Source: a bacterium
Lineage (GTDB): Bacteria > Acidobacteriota > Thermoanaerobaculia > Multivoradales > J023
Direction: 5' to 3'
Assembly: GCA_024226315.1 (NCBI GenBank)
Contig: JAAELT010000114.1
Coordinates: 1-64,000 of the forward strand
Length of the DNA: 64,000 nt
Positions 35,254 through 44,391 of the stretch are shown here, one piece after another. Made by a program: the position numbers and the translations under genes. The stretch's first letter is position 1. Each line of letters starts with the position of its first letter. The notes beneath the pieces were generated by a model. It saw only the letters and a list, made by a program, of their open reading frames with translations. It was not told the origin of the DNA and did no database searches.

Positions 35254-37293
35254 ATGCAGTCCACCAGATCGTTCGGTGCGGGGTCCAGGTACTGCCGCGG
35301 CTCCGCGGCTGCGGCGCTCCTGATGCTCGCCTCGGCCTGCGCGTCGACTGACGGGCCCAGGCCCGTGGGCCATCTGCCGGCGGTGGCGGTGGAGAACCTG
35401 GACGAGCGGGCCCTGTTGCTGCTCTTGGCGGACCGCGAGACTTACGAGCCGATCGCTGTTTCCCGGGCACTCGACGGCGGCGCCGAGCTGCGTCGCCAGG
35501 CGGCCCTGACGCTCGGCCGGGTCGGCGATCGGCGCGGCGCCCCGGCGCTCGAGGCACTGCTCGGCGATTCTTCGGCCCAGGTGCGCCAGGCGGCGGCCTT
35601 CGCCCTGGGCGAGGTCGGTGAGCAGAGCGGCGAGGATCTGTCGGAGGCCTTGCTGGGAGCGGTGTTGGATGCGGATCGCGAGACCGGGCGCCTGGCGGTC
35701 GAGGCCCTGGCCAAGCTCGGCGCGCCGCTCGAAACGGTGATCGAGCGATTGATCGAGGTGCCGAGCGAAGAGCTCTTTCCACGTCTGCTGCCGTCGCTGT
35801 TTCGTTTCGACGGTGACGCCGTGGTGCGCTGGGCCGAGCAGGGCCTGGAGCAGCCCGAGCCGGCGCAGCGGGCCATGGCCGCCTATGCCCTGGCGCGCAA
35901 CCCACGGCCCGAGGGAGCACCCCTGCTTCGGACCCTGCTGATGGACGACGATTCCCAGATTCGCGGCTGGGCGGCGCGGGGAATAGGCCGAGTGGGCGAG
36001 CGCGCGGACGTCGAGCGCCTCAGGCCGCTGGCGGGTGATGCCGCGCCCGGTCCGATCATCCAGGCGCTGCGGGCCGTCCGCCGGCTGGTGACCGACGGCA
36101 AGACGCCCGCGCCGGCGGATTGGCGCCCGCTGCTGCTGGAGCTCATCAAAGATCCCCGCCCGGGGGTGCGCCTGACCGCGATCGAGGTCGCCGCGGTATG
36201 GTTGCTGGACGAAGACCTGAGTGATGCGCTGGTTGGTTTCGTGTCTTCCGGCGTACGCCGGGAGCGTGAGCTGGCATTGCTGGCGCTGGCCGAGGGTGAG
36301 GACCCCCGTGCCGCCGCTCTGCTGGTGCGCCTGGCCGGCGATCCGGATCCCGTGATGCGTGCCCGGGTGGCCGAGGCCGCCGGCTTCTTTCGCGCGGCGG
36401 AGGTGCTCGAGCAGCTGGCGACCGACGACAGCCCCGGCGTGCGGACCGCGGCGCTCGATACCCGCCTGGCCGGCGATCCGCCGGAAGCCGCCGAGCTGGT
36501 GCTCACCGCCCTGGCGGATGGCGATCCGGCGGTACGGGCGTCGGCCCTTGCCTGGGCGCGGGAGAATCCGGTGTTCGAGATGCCGGAGCTGCTCGCGGCG
36601 ATGGCGGTTACCTGGCGCGATCGTCAGCCCGATGCGCGGGTCGCCGGCGTGCGGGCGCTTCTGGCGCGGGCCGGCGCCGCCGAGGAGGAGCGCGAGCGAA
36701 TCGTCGAATCACTGGAGGTGCTGGCCGGCGACGCGGAGTTCCTGGTCCGCCGCCAGGCGGCGGGCGCGCTCGCGGATCTCGGCCTCGAGCCGCCGGCCGT
36801 GGGCGCTGCACACGGCGATCGGTCAGTGCAGATCTACCGCCAGATCGTCCAGCAGACGCATCGCCCGCGGCGCGTCGACCTGGTGACCGAGCGCGGCTCG
36901 GTGCGCCTGGAGCTGGCCTGCCCCGAGGCGCCCTTCACCTGCCTCAACTTTCTGCAGCTGGCGAGCCAGGGGTACTACGACGGACTCACCTTCCACCGCG
37001 TGGTGCCCGATTTCGTCGTCCAGGCCGGCGATCCTCGCGGCGACGGTTGGGGCGGCCCGGGCTACGCGATCCGTGACGAGATGAACCTCCTGCGCTACTC
37101 GCGCGGCGCGGTCGGCATGGCGCTTTCGGGCCCCGACACCGGCGGCAGCCAGTTCTTCGTCACCCTGGCGCCACAGCCCCATCTCGACGGCGGTTACACC
37201 ATCTTCGGCCGGGTGATCGCGGGCGAAGAGGTGCTCGACGAGATCGTCCAGGGCGACCGCATCCTGCGGATCGTCGAGGCCCCCGGACCCTGA
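35254..37293 (+). CDS. HEAT-repeat lipoprotein with C-terminal cyclophilin domain, 679 aa
   Basis: This is a surface or periplasmic peptidyl-prolyl isomerase fused to a helical scaffold. The signal AAAALLMLASACAS carries a lipobox. Residues ~40-520 are HEAT-type repeats (LRRQAALTLGRVGDRRGAPALEALLGDSSAQVRQAAAFALGEVGE). The C-terminal ~150 residues are a cyclophilin (LTFHRVVPDFVVQAGDPRGDGWGGPGY, GAVGMALSGPDTGGSQFFVTLAPQPHLDGGYTIFGRVI), with the catalytic Arg in FHRVVP and the GSQFF motif. The ATG at 35254 matches the signal peptide. It may help fold outer-membrane or surface proteins. Confidence 0.9.
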   Translation: MQSTRSFGAGSRYCRGSAAAALLMLASACASTDGPRPVGHLPAVAVENLDERALLLLLADRETYEPIAVSRALDGGAELRRQAALTLGRVGDRRGAPALEALLGDSSAQVRQAAAFALGEVGEQSGEDLSEALLGAVLDADRETGRLAVEALAKLGAPLETVIERLIEVPSEELFPRLLPSLFRFDGDAVVRWAEQGLEQPEPAQRAMAAYALARNPRPEGAPLLRTLLMDDDSQIRGWAARGIGRVGERADVERLRPLAGDAAPGPIIQALRAVRRLVTDGKTPAPADWRPLLLELIKDPRPGVRLTAIEVAAVWLLDEDLSDALVGFVSSGVRRERELALLALAEGEDPRAAALLVRLAGDPDPVMRARVAEAAGFFRAAEVLEQLATDDSPGVRTAALDTRLAGDPPEAAELVLTALADGDPAVRASALAWARENPVFEMPELLAAMAVTWRDRQPDARVAGVRALLARAGAAEEERERIVESLEVLAGDAEFLVRRQAAGALADLGLEPPAVGAAHGDRSVQIYRQIVQQTHRPRRVDLVTERGSVRLELACPEAPFTCLNFLQLASQGYYDGLTFHRVVPDFVVQAGDPRGDGWGGPGYAIRDEMNLLRYSRGAVGMALSGPDTGGSQFFVTLAPQPHLDGGYTIFGRVIAGEEVLDEIVQGDRILRIVEAPGP

Positions 37294-37352
37294 GAGGTCG
37301 CCGTGCAACCTTCCCGCGAGTCGCACGTAACAAGCCCATGACGAGAGGACCG

Positions 37353-37925
37353 ATGCAACCGCCGGATGAGGATCTGGTTGCATCGATTCTCGGGGGCGAG
37401 CGGCGGCTCTTCGAACAGCTCGTCGGCCGCTACCAGGGTCGTCTGGTCAACTACCTGTACCGGATGCTCCGTAACGAGGAGGATGCCCATGATCTGGCAC
37501 AAGAAGTCTTCGTCAAGATCTACGGCGCCCTGGACCGTTTCGACCCTCGCTACCGTTTTTCGACCTGGTTGTTTCGAGTTGCACAGAATGCCGCCATCGA
37601 CAAGATCCGCAAGCGCCGCCTCAAGCTGGTGTCCCTCCATCGGCCGGACACCGGTGACGGCGACAGCGGGCAGTGGGAGCTTCCCGGCAACGAGCCGACG
37701 CCCTACAGCCAGGCTCGCAACGTCGAGCGGGGAACGGCGATCCGACAGGCGATCGACGACTTGCCGTGGGAATATCGGGAGCTGATCACCCTGCGGCACT
37801 ACGGAGAGCTTTCCTACGACGAAATCGCGCAGCTCAAAGAGATGCCCCTCGGCACGGTCAAGAACAAGCTGTTCCGGGGCAGGCAGATGTTGAAAGAGAA
37901 ACTCGAAGACTACCTGACCGACTGA
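37353..37925 (+). CDS. ECF RNA polymerase sigma factor, 190 aa
   Basis: This is an extracytoplasmic-function sigma factor of the RpoE-like group. Region 2 is visible as FEQLVGRYQGRLVNYLYRMLRNEEDAHDLAQEVFVKIY then RFSTWLFRVAQNAAIDKIRKRR. Region 4 is AIDDLPWEYRELITLRHYGELSYDEIAQLKEMPLGTVKNKLFRGRQML. The ATG at 37353 follows GAGAGGACC and is preferred to the ATG at 37338. The next gene encodes a likely membrane anti-sigma factor. Confidence 0.93.
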   Translation: MQPPDEDLVASILGGERRLFEQLVGRYQGRLVNYLYRMLRNEEDAHDLAQEVFVKIYGALDRFDPRYRFSTWLFRVAQNAAIDKIRKRRLKLVSLHRPDTGDGDSGQWELPGNEPTPYSQARNVERGTAIRQAIDDLPWEYRELITLRHYGELSYDEIAQLKEMPLGTVKNKLFRGRQMLKEKLEDYLTD

Positions 37926-38038
37926 AACTCAATACAAGCAGAGCTCGTAACCAGACTGAGCCGGCAAGCAGACAGAGTTGGCAAGCAGACAGTACGACAG
38001 CGACAAGCGACAGACGGACATCGTTTGGGGATCAGCAG

Positions 38039-38632
38039 ATGAGCACCGACAACGCAACCTGGAAACAGTGGGTGGACCTGGATCTCGAGGGAGAGCTCGA
38101 GGCGGCCGACAAGGCTCGCCTCGACGACTTGCTCGATTCCGACGACGAGGCGCGCGACGAGCGCCGGGCTCTCGGCTCTCTGCACCGGATGATCGACGAA
38201 GATCAGATCCCCGTGCGTGCCGGCTTCACGGCGCGGGTGATGGAGGCGTTGCCCCGGGCCTGGTGGGAGCGTGCCGAGACGCCCGCCGGCTTGCCGAAGT
38301 TCGCCCTGCCGCTGGCGATGATGTTGATCGCCGCCCTCGGTGCAGCGATGCTGATCGGAGGCTCCGAAGAGGCCGGCCGCTTCACCGGCATCGGCGTGGC
38401 GCTCTTCGACTTCATGCAGATGACCTTCCTGGCCGGCACCGGCATGCTGTTCGCCACCTGGCGCGGAGTGGGCTTCGGCCTGCAGGAAATGATCGGTACC
38501 TCCGGCACGGGCCTGGCGGTCTTCGCGTTGATGGTCCTCTGCCTCAACCTGCTGTTCTTCTCGATGCTTCGGCGCCGGCCGCGGGCGGCGGCCCAGACTG
38601 CCGAATCGGGGCAGGCCTCGGAGGGTCGGTAA
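38039..38632 (+). CDS. Probable membrane anti-sigma factor, 197 aa
   Basis: An N-terminal zf-HC2-like helical domain (WVDLDLEGELEAADKARLDDLLDSDDEARDERRALGSLHRMI) resembles anti-sigma domains, though the zinc-ligand HxxxCxxC is absent. Two or three transmembrane helices follow (FALPLAMMLIAALGAAMLIGG; VFALMVLCLNLLFFSML). It sits 113 bases downstream of the ECF sigma gene, as expected. Identification is by position and topology. Confidence 0.8.
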   Translation: MSTDNATWKQWVDLDLEGELEAADKARLDDLLDSDDEARDERRALGSLHRMIDEDQIPVRAGFTARVMEALPRAWWERAETPAGLPKFALPLAMMLIAALGAAMLIGGSEEAGRFTGIGVALFDFMQMTFLAGTGMLFATWRGVGFGLQEMIGTSGTGLAVFALMVLCLNLLFFSMLRRRPRAAAQTAESGQASEGR

Positions 38633-38683
38633 GAGGGCTTCTGCCTGAAGGCGGCGCTGTTGCTTCCTGCTAAGCTCAGTGCC

Positions 38684-39610
38684 GTGAGGATCGCGGCCAG
38701 CTCCACCACCCGCCTCGGCGCTGCTCTGCTCCTGGCGCTGATCGCCTGGACGTCGTTTGCCCAGCCGTCCGGCGACGAGTCGGCACCGGCTTACCACCTG
38801 CAGTCCGGAAGCATCGCGCGCAACCGGATCGTTGCCCTCGGGCAGGACATGCTGATCGACGGCGAGGCCCTGAGCGACGCGGTGGCGCTGTCCGGCACGG
38901 CGCGCGTTTCGGGTACGGTGATCGGCGACCTCATCGTGCTGGACGGCGATGCGTTCCTCGCCTCCACGGCCAAGGTCGGCGGTGACGTCTACGTGCTCTC
39001 CGGCCGCATCGACGCGGCGCCCGGCTGCACCATCGACGGCCGCTCGGTGGCCTATCCGGACGCCTCGGCGCTGTGGGTGGCGCTGATCCAGGGCCCCGCC
39101 ATGGGAATGCCGGCCACCTCGCCGCTGGTTCTCGGCGCCAAGCTGGCGCTGCTCGCGTTCTGGTCGTTCGTCATCCTGTTGCTGTTCGCGATCGGCCGTC
39201 GCGAGGTGCTGTCGACGTCCGACAGCGTCCGCGTCGAGCCGTTCCGCAACTTCTTCGTCGGCCTCACCGGCGTCGCCGCCATGGTGTTGACGGCGCTGTT
39301 CTTCAGCGCTTTCGCCGGCGCCTTGATCGGCGTGCCGCTGCTGGTGTTGGTGGTGGTGGCCGCCCTGGTGCTGCGTTTCTGGGGAATGGTGGCCGTTTTC
39401 CACGCCCTCGGAGACTGGATCTCGCGGCGGCTCGGAGTCCGTCCGCCGCCGCCGCTGACCGCCGCGGCCTACGGTCTTCTGGCGCTCGGCTTGCTCAAGT
39501 TCTTGCCCTTTATCGGGGTCTGGACGTGGAGCGTCGCCACCTTTATCGGGGTCGGCGCGGCGCTCTCGACCAAGCTCGGCCGGCGCGAGCCCTGGCTCGA
39601 GCCAGCTTGA
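38684..39610 (+). CDS. Membrane protein with bactofilin-like beta domain, 308 aa
   Basis: A signal peptide (RLGAALLLALIAWTSFA) leads into a periplasmic beta-helix of polymer-forming (bactofilin-like) repeats (GEALSDAVALSGTARVSGTVIGDLIVLDGDAFLASTAKVGGDVYVLSGRIDA). Five or so transmembrane helices follow (LALLAFWSFVILLLFAIG; FFVGLTGVAAMVLTALFFSAFAGAL). The GTG at 38684 gives a clean signal peptide; a TTG at 38660 is possible. It lies 51 bases after the anti-sigma gene and could belong to the sigma regulon as an envelope sensor or effector (inferred). Confidence 0.82.
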   Translation: MRIAASSTTRLGAALLLALIAWTSFAQPSGDESAPAYHLQSGSIARNRIVALGQDMLIDGEALSDAVALSGTARVSGTVIGDLIVLDGDAFLASTAKVGGDVYVLSGRIDAAPGCTIDGRSVAYPDASALWVALIQGPAMGMPATSPLVLGAKLALLAFWSFVILLLFAIGRREVLSTSDSVRVEPFRNFFVGLTGVAAMVLTALFFSAFAGALIGVPLLVLVVVAALVLRFWGMVAVFHALGDWISRRLGVRPPPPLTAAAYGLLALGLLKFLPFIGVWTWSVATFIGVGAALSTKLGRREPWLEPA

Positions 39611-39801
39611 GAAGCGGCGTCCGGATTCCCGAGGACGGCGCGGAGGCGTGTCTGAGCGCGCGCTCGGTTGGCAGTCATGATCGGAGTGACCGCGCGAGTT
39701 CAGCGCAGCGGCGCCCGCAGGGGACCGGGCGCCGCCGGCAAGGTGACCAGACACCAGGAGTCGCCTTGCGGTTATAGTGGGCCTCTCGGTGAGGGAACAC
39801 C

Positions 39802-41640
39802 ATGTTGTGTCAAGTCTGCAGCACCCAGAACGAAGACGAGCGGGAGTATTGTCGCCGCTGCCATCAGAAGTTGCTGGTGGTCTCGGGGTCCTACAGCGTC
39901 GAGGACCAGGAGGCCTTCGAGAACAACCCGGAGGAGCAGTACTCGTTCGACGAGCACCTGCTCGAGCGGATCTCGATCGTCGAAGAAGTGGTGCGGCGCA
40001 CCGCCGACACGGTGCGCCAGTCGCTCGGTACGCTCTACAAGCTGGAGCAGAAGATCCTGGTCAACCAGACCGGCATCACCACCCTGCGCGACCTGCTGGA
40101 GGCGAAAGGGGTCTTCGGCCGCGAGGAGTGGAGCGATCTGTGGGAGTCGCGCATGGAGCGCCAGCTCCTGGCGCTCGAGAAGCGGGAGCGCTTCGCCGCC
40201 GTCAAGGACAGTATCGCCGCGCTCTACCGCGGCGCCCAGCGCGACGAGTTCCTGCAGCGCCTGGAGGAGGCCGAGTACTCACTGTTCGCCTACGACGTCC
40301 AGCGCGCCGTCGACGCGCTCGAGGACGCCCATCGGCTCGATCCCGAGAACCACGAGCTGGCGTTCTTCCTCGGCGAGACCTTCTTCAACGACGGCGGCAA
40401 CAGCGCCGCCCTGGGCTACTTCACCCGCGTGCTGGGGGTGAAGGGCGACCACTTCGAGAGCCTGGTCTACAGCGGCGTCTTGTGCCACGAGCAGGGCGAC
40501 GGCACCCGGGCAGAAGAGCTGCTGAAACGGGCGGTGGCCCTCTATCCCGATGCTTTCCTGCCCACATTCAGCCTGGGCGCGGTGTTCGCTTCGGCCGGGC
40601 GTCTGCCCCAGGCGACGCTGTTTCTCGAGCGAGCGGTGGCGATCGACTCGATTCCCCAGGCCCTGCATCTGCTGGGCGGCTGCTATTACGAGATGGGCAA
40701 GGTGACGGTCGCCATCCGCCATCTTCGCGAGGCCGTGCGGCTGGATCCGTCGTTCGAAGAGGCCCATCACCTGCTCGGTCTGGCCTACCTCGATCGGCGC
40801 TGGTACCGCAAGGCCCTGGCGTCGTTCCGGGACGGTCAGAGGCTGGCGCCCAACAAGCTCGACTACAACGAGCTGGTGCGTTTCCTGGCCGGGCGTCAGG
40901 AGCCGCCGGAGGTCACCGAGGACGCCGCCGAGTGCCTGCGTGAGGCCGAGGAGGCAATGCCCCGCGGCGCCGTGCGCGACGCCCTCGCCGCCTATCGCAA
41001 GGCCCTGGCGCACGACCCCGAAAATCCGTCGCTGATGGTCGCCTATGCCATGGCCTGCCTGGAGCTCGGGCGCGAGCAGGAGATCGAGCCGGTCGTCGAG
41101 AAGGTCCTGGCGCTCGATCCCGGCGAGCCCCTCGAAGTAAGCGCTTACGCGACCCTCATGGAGGCGCTGCGGCTCGAGGGCAAGTACCGTGAGGGCAACC
41201 GCATCGGCCGCTTGATGCTGGCCGAGGGCGCCTCGGACTTCGCCCAGACCGTGGCCTGCTACGAGATGGCCTGCAACCTGGCCGATATGGAAGAGGATCT
41301 CGACGAAGCGCTGAGCTTCGCTCGCCGCAGCGTCGAGCACTCGCCGGAGGAGGTCAAGCAGTTCCCCCTCGCGGCACTGGGCTGGGTGCACTACAAGCGC
41401 CGCGAGTTTCCGCAGAGCGTCGACTGCCTCAGCCGTTCCAACGAGCTCGGCTCCTCCCCCCGTACGCTCACCCATCTCGGCATGGCCCTCCTTGCTGCCG
41501 GCGAGCGCGAGCAGGCTCGCAACGTGCTGAAGGAGGCCCGCACCGCGGGCGCCGGCCGGGTGCTCAAGACCAAGGTCCTGGAAGCGTTGCGAGACGGCGC
41601 CCGGTTGCTGCAGGATCCTGGCCCGCCGACCAGGAGATAG
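39802..41640 (+). CDS. Zinc-ribbon / TPR protein, 612 aa
   Basis: The N-terminus is a double CxxC zinc ribbon (C3, C6, C17, C20). A coiled-coil region (~45-120) precedes about twelve TPR units (AYDVQRAVDALEDAHRLDPENHELAFFLGETFFNDGGNSAALGYFTRVL; HLREAVRLDPSFEEAHHLLGLAYLDRRWYRKALASF). No signal peptide or transmembrane helix is visible, so it is likely a cytoplasmic scaffold. It has no obvious operon partner; proS follows after 114 bases. Confidence 0.85.
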   Translation: MLCQVCSTQNEDEREYCRRCHQKLLVVSGSYSVEDQEAFENNPEEQYSFDEHLLERISIVEEVVRRTADTVRQSLGTLYKLEQKILVNQTGITTLRDLLEAKGVFGREEWSDLWESRMERQLLALEKRERFAAVKDSIAALYRGAQRDEFLQRLEEAEYSLFAYDVQRAVDALEDAHRLDPENHELAFFLGETFFNDGGNSAALGYFTRVLGVKGDHFESLVYSGVLCHEQGDGTRAEELLKRAVALYPDAFLPTFSLGAVFASAGRLPQATLFLERAVAIDSIPQALHLLGGCYYEMGKVTVAIRHLREAVRLDPSFEEAHHLLGLAYLDRRWYRKALASFRDGQRLAPNKLDYNELVRFLAGRQEPPEVTEDAAECLREAEEAMPRGAVRDALAAYRKALAHDPENPSLMVAYAMACLELGREQEIEPVVEKVLALDPGEPLEVSAYATLMEALRLEGKYREGNRIGRLMLAEGASDFAQTVACYEMACNLADMEEDLDEALSFARRSVEHSPEEVKQFPLAALGWVHYKRREFPQSVDCLSRSNELGSSPRTLTHLGMALLAAGEREQARNVLKEARTAGAGRVLKTKVLEALRDGARLLQDPGPPTRR

Positions 41641-41714
41641 GCGGAGTTTCGAACGGTTGCCGGATGTATTAGTCTCCGGCTTCCGCGGTCTACCCGCGAA
41701 GACCTACCCACCGA

Positions 41715-41765
41715 GAGACAATAACGCGCTGGAGACGATAACGCGCTGGAGACAATGATGCGCTG
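41715..41765 (+). repeat. Three tandem 17-bp repeats covering the proS ribosome binding site
   Basis: Three near-identical units (GAGACAATAACGCGCTG at 41715, 41732 and 41749) run into the proS start codon. The third unit supplies the GGAGAC Shine-Dalgarno and the ATG; the others supply two extra GGAG copies upstream. Confidence 0.7.
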
Positions 41766-43482
41766 GAGTCAGTACTACCTGTATACCACTCGGGAAGTCC
41801 CCAAGGACGCCGAGGTGATTTCACACCAGCTGATGACCCGTGCCGGCATGATCAAGAAGCTGGCGGCCGGTATCTACACCTATACGCCGTTCGGCTTTCG
41901 CAGCATCTCGAAGATGATGGCGATCGTGCGGCGCGAGCTCGATCGGGCGGGCGCCATGGAGCTGAGCATGCCCGCGGTGCAACCGGCGGAGCTGTGGCAG
42001 GAGTCGGGGCGCTGGCAGGAGTACGGCAAGGAGCTGCTGCGCATGCGGGATCGCCACGACCGCGACTTCTGCTTCGGGCCGACGCACGAGGAAGTGATCA
42101 CCGACATGGTGCGTCACGACGTGCGCAGCTACAAGCAGCTGCCGATCAACCTCTACCAGATCCAGGTCAAGTTCCGCGACGAGATCCGTCCGCGCTTCGG
42201 GCTCATGCGCGGCCGCGAGTTCCTGATGAAGGACGCCTACTCGTTCCACGCCGACGGCGCCTCGCTGGACGCCACCTACCAGGACATGCGCGACGCCTAC
42301 TGCCGCATCTTCGAGGCCTGCGGCCTCGACTACACGGTGGTCGAGGCCGACTCGGGCACGATCGGCGGCTCGTCGTCGCACGAGTTCATGGTGCTCGCGC
42401 AAACCGGCGAGAGCGCGATCGTGCGCTGTGACGAATCGGGCTACGCCGCCAACACCGAGAAGGCCGAGGCCGGTGAGCTGCCGGCGCCGCCTCCCGGCCC
42501 GGCCTCCGAAGAGACGCCGGATCAACCGCAACAGGTCGCGACCCCAGGTCTCACCACGGTCGAGGAAGTCGCCGAGTTCCTGGGCGTCGAGCCGAGCCAG
42601 ATGCTCAAGACGATGATCTACACCAGCGAGCAAGAAGAGCTGGTGGCGGTGGCGATCCGAGGCGATCGTGAGATCAACGAGGTCAAGCTGGCGAACCACC
42701 TGGACGTCAAGCACCTGGCGCTGGCCTCCGAGGGCGAGGTCACGGGCGCCACCGGAGCGCCGGTGGGTTTCGCCGGCCCGGTCGGCCTGACCAAGGTTTC
42801 GAGGCTGATCGCCGATCATTCGGTACGCTCGATGTCCCGCTTCGTCTGCGGCGCGAACGCCGCCGACGCGCACCTGACGGGTGTCGAGTGGGGCCGCGAT
42901 GCCGAGCCCACCGAGTGGGCGGATCTGCTGCTGGTCGGCGAGGGCGATCCCTGCCCGAGCTCGGGCAAGCCGATGACGCTCTCCCGCGGCATCGAGGTCG
43001 GCCACATCTTCAAGCTCGGCGACAAGTACTCGAAGTCGATGGGCTGCCAGTTCCTTAACGACAAGGGCCAGGGCAACCCGATGATCATGGGCTGTTACGG
43101 GCTCGGTATCGGGCGCACCGTGGCCGCCGCCATCGAGCAGGGAAACGACGCCGACGGCATCATCTGGCCGCGCCCCCTGGCGCCGTTCGAGGTGCTGCTG
43201 ATCGCGCTCAACCCGCAGGACGACGAGGTCCGGCAGGCCGCCGAGGCCCTCTACGGCGAGCTCCAGGAGCGGGGCGTCGAGGTGCTCTACGACGACCGGA
43301 AGGAACGTCCCGGGGTGAAGTTCAAGGACGCCGACCTGATCGGAGTCCCGGTGCGCCTGGTCGTCGGCAAGCGGGGCCTCACCGAGGGCAAGATCGAGTT
43401 CTCGTTGCGCGCCAACCCGCGCGAGCGACACTCGGTGGACGTCGCCGACGCCGCTGCCAAGGTCGGGGAGCTGTTGGAGTAG
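41755..43482 (+). CDS. proS: Prolyl-tRNA synthetase, 575 aa
   Basis: This class II synthetase charges tRNA-Pro. It is the bacterial type, with an editing INS domain (~220-400; VEEVAEFLGVEPSQMLKTMIYTS, VAVAIRGDREINEVKLAN). Class II motifs are visible: motif 2 (KFRDEIRPRFGLMRGREFLMKDAYSFH) and motif 3 (MGCYGLGIGRTVAAAIEQ), with PTHEE near motif 2. The anticodon-binding domain is at the C-terminus (YDDRKERPGVKFKDADLIGVPVRLVVG). The start is ATGATG after GGAGACA. Confidence 0.97.
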   Translation: MMRWSQYYLYTTREVPKDAEVISHQLMTRAGMIKKLAAGIYTYTPFGFRSISKMMAIVRRELDRAGAMELSMPAVQPAELWQESGRWQEYGKELLRMRDRHDRDFCFGPTHEEVITDMVRHDVRSYKQLPINLYQIQVKFRDEIRPRFGLMRGREFLMKDAYSFHADGASLDATYQDMRDAYCRIFEACGLDYTVVEADSGTIGGSSSHEFMVLAQTGESAIVRCDESGYAANTEKAEAGELPAPPPGPASEETPDQPQQVATPGLTTVEEVAEFLGVEPSQMLKTMIYTSEQEELVAVAIRGDREINEVKLANHLDVKHLALASEGEVTGATGAPVGFAGPVGLTKVSRLIADHSVRSMSRFVCGANAADAHLTGVEWGRDAEPTEWADLLLVGEGDPCPSSGKPMTLSRGIEVGHIFKLGDKYSKSMGCQFLNDKGQGNPMIMGCYGLGIGRTVAAAIEQGNDADGIIWPRPLAPFEVLLIALNPQDDEVRQAAEALYGELQERGVEVLYDDRKERPGVKFKDADLIGVPVRLVVGKRGLTEGKIEFSLRANPRERHSVDVADAAAKVGELLE

Positions 43483-43499
43483 GCGTAGCCGCAAGATTA

Positions 43500-43525
43500 G
43501 GCCCCACCCCCGGCGGGGTGGGGCC
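43500..43525. terminator. Bidirectional terminator between proS and the coiled-coil genes
   Basis: A perfect 11-bp stem (GGCCCCACCCC / GGGGTGGGGCC) with a CGGC loop lies between the converging proS and the 264-aa gene. There is no long T-run on either side. Confidence 0.7.
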
Positions 43526-43537
43526 TGCGAATGCAAC

Positions 43538-44332
43538 TCAGTCTACGGACGAAGGGGCCTCGGACGGCTCGTCGTCCGAAGGCGGCTCGTCGCTGGTGCT
43601 CGAAACGGCGCGCCGCACCCGGCGTAGCGCCCGACCCAGGCGGTCGAGCAGATCGGGGCGATCGGCCAGGAGGAAGAAGCCCTCGTAGATCCGGCGACAG
43701 GCCAGGTCGATCCGCTTCGCGTCGGCGAGGCGGGCGTTCCTGGTCTCGAGCGTCGTCTCCGCCTTGCGCTGCTCGAGCGCGACGGCGTCGAGGGCGAGGC
43801 GGAACGCCGCGTTGTCGGCGCCGAGCTCCGAGGACAGCCTGGCGGGATCGAATTGCAGGCTCGCGGTGGTCATCGCTGGGACGGCGAAGTCCGGATCCAC
43901 GAGCCGCTGGACGGTGTCCGCGGCCTGGCGCCACAGGCGCTCGCCTTCGCTGACCGGGGCCGTGAGACCCGGGCTGCCCAGGATCTCGGCGCTGCGCTCG
44001 GGGCCGAACAGGCCGGCGGCGAACCGCCGAACCTCCACCAGCTTGTCGTGGACCCGCTCGCCGGCCTCGTCCCGCTGCTGGCGGGGCTCGGCGTCGTTGG
44101 CGAGCTCTTCCTCGTGGGCCTTGTCGGCCGCGATGAGGCGCTGGGTCCCGCCGACCTGGACGCGCCCCAGGAGCGCGGCCAGCAGCGGAACGTCGGGCAG
44201 GGCCTCCTCGCCGCCCAAGACCTCGCGCAGCCGGTCTTCGACCACCGGCAGCGTGTCTCGAACGTGGGATTGTTCGACCGACCGGAAGACGGTGGACGCC
44301 TTCTGGCGGTCGATACTCGGTATGGATGGCAT
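43538..44332 (-). CDS. Coiled-coil family protein, paralogue B (264 aa)
   Basis: Unknown function. It is highly charged and helical (RQQRDEAGERVHDKLVEVRRFAAGLFGPERSAEILG), with DPDFAVP and LQFDPARLSSEL segments and a C-terminal helical block (LACRRIYEGFFLLADRPDLLDRLGRALRRVRR) before an acidic tail. The motif order matches the proteins at 4196 and 44392. The ATG at 44332 follows GGAGAAGAG. It is 59 bases downstream of paralogue C in the same direction. No signal peptide or transmembrane segment is seen. Confidence 0.78.
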   Translation of the reverse strand: MPSIPSIDRQKASTVFRSVEQSHVRDTLPVVEDRLREVLGGEEALPDVPLLAALLGRVQVGGTQRLIAADKAHEEELANDAEPRQQRDEAGERVHDKLVEVRRFAAGLFGPERSAEILGSPGLTAPVSEGERLWRQAADTVQRLVDPDFAVPAMTTASLQFDPARLSSELGADNAAFRLALDAVALEQRKAETTLETRNARLADAKRIDLACRRIYEGFFLLADRPDLLDRLGRALRRVRRAVSSTSDEPPSDDEPSEAPSSVD

Positions 44333-44391
44333 GGTTCTCTTCTCCTTTGCAATTGGGATTGTGGATGCTGCGTTTCTCGGACTCGGGGCTT

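Noticed and set aside
41821..43536. 571-codon minus-strand ORF
   Set aside because: Antisense to proS; composition is a shadow of the real gene.
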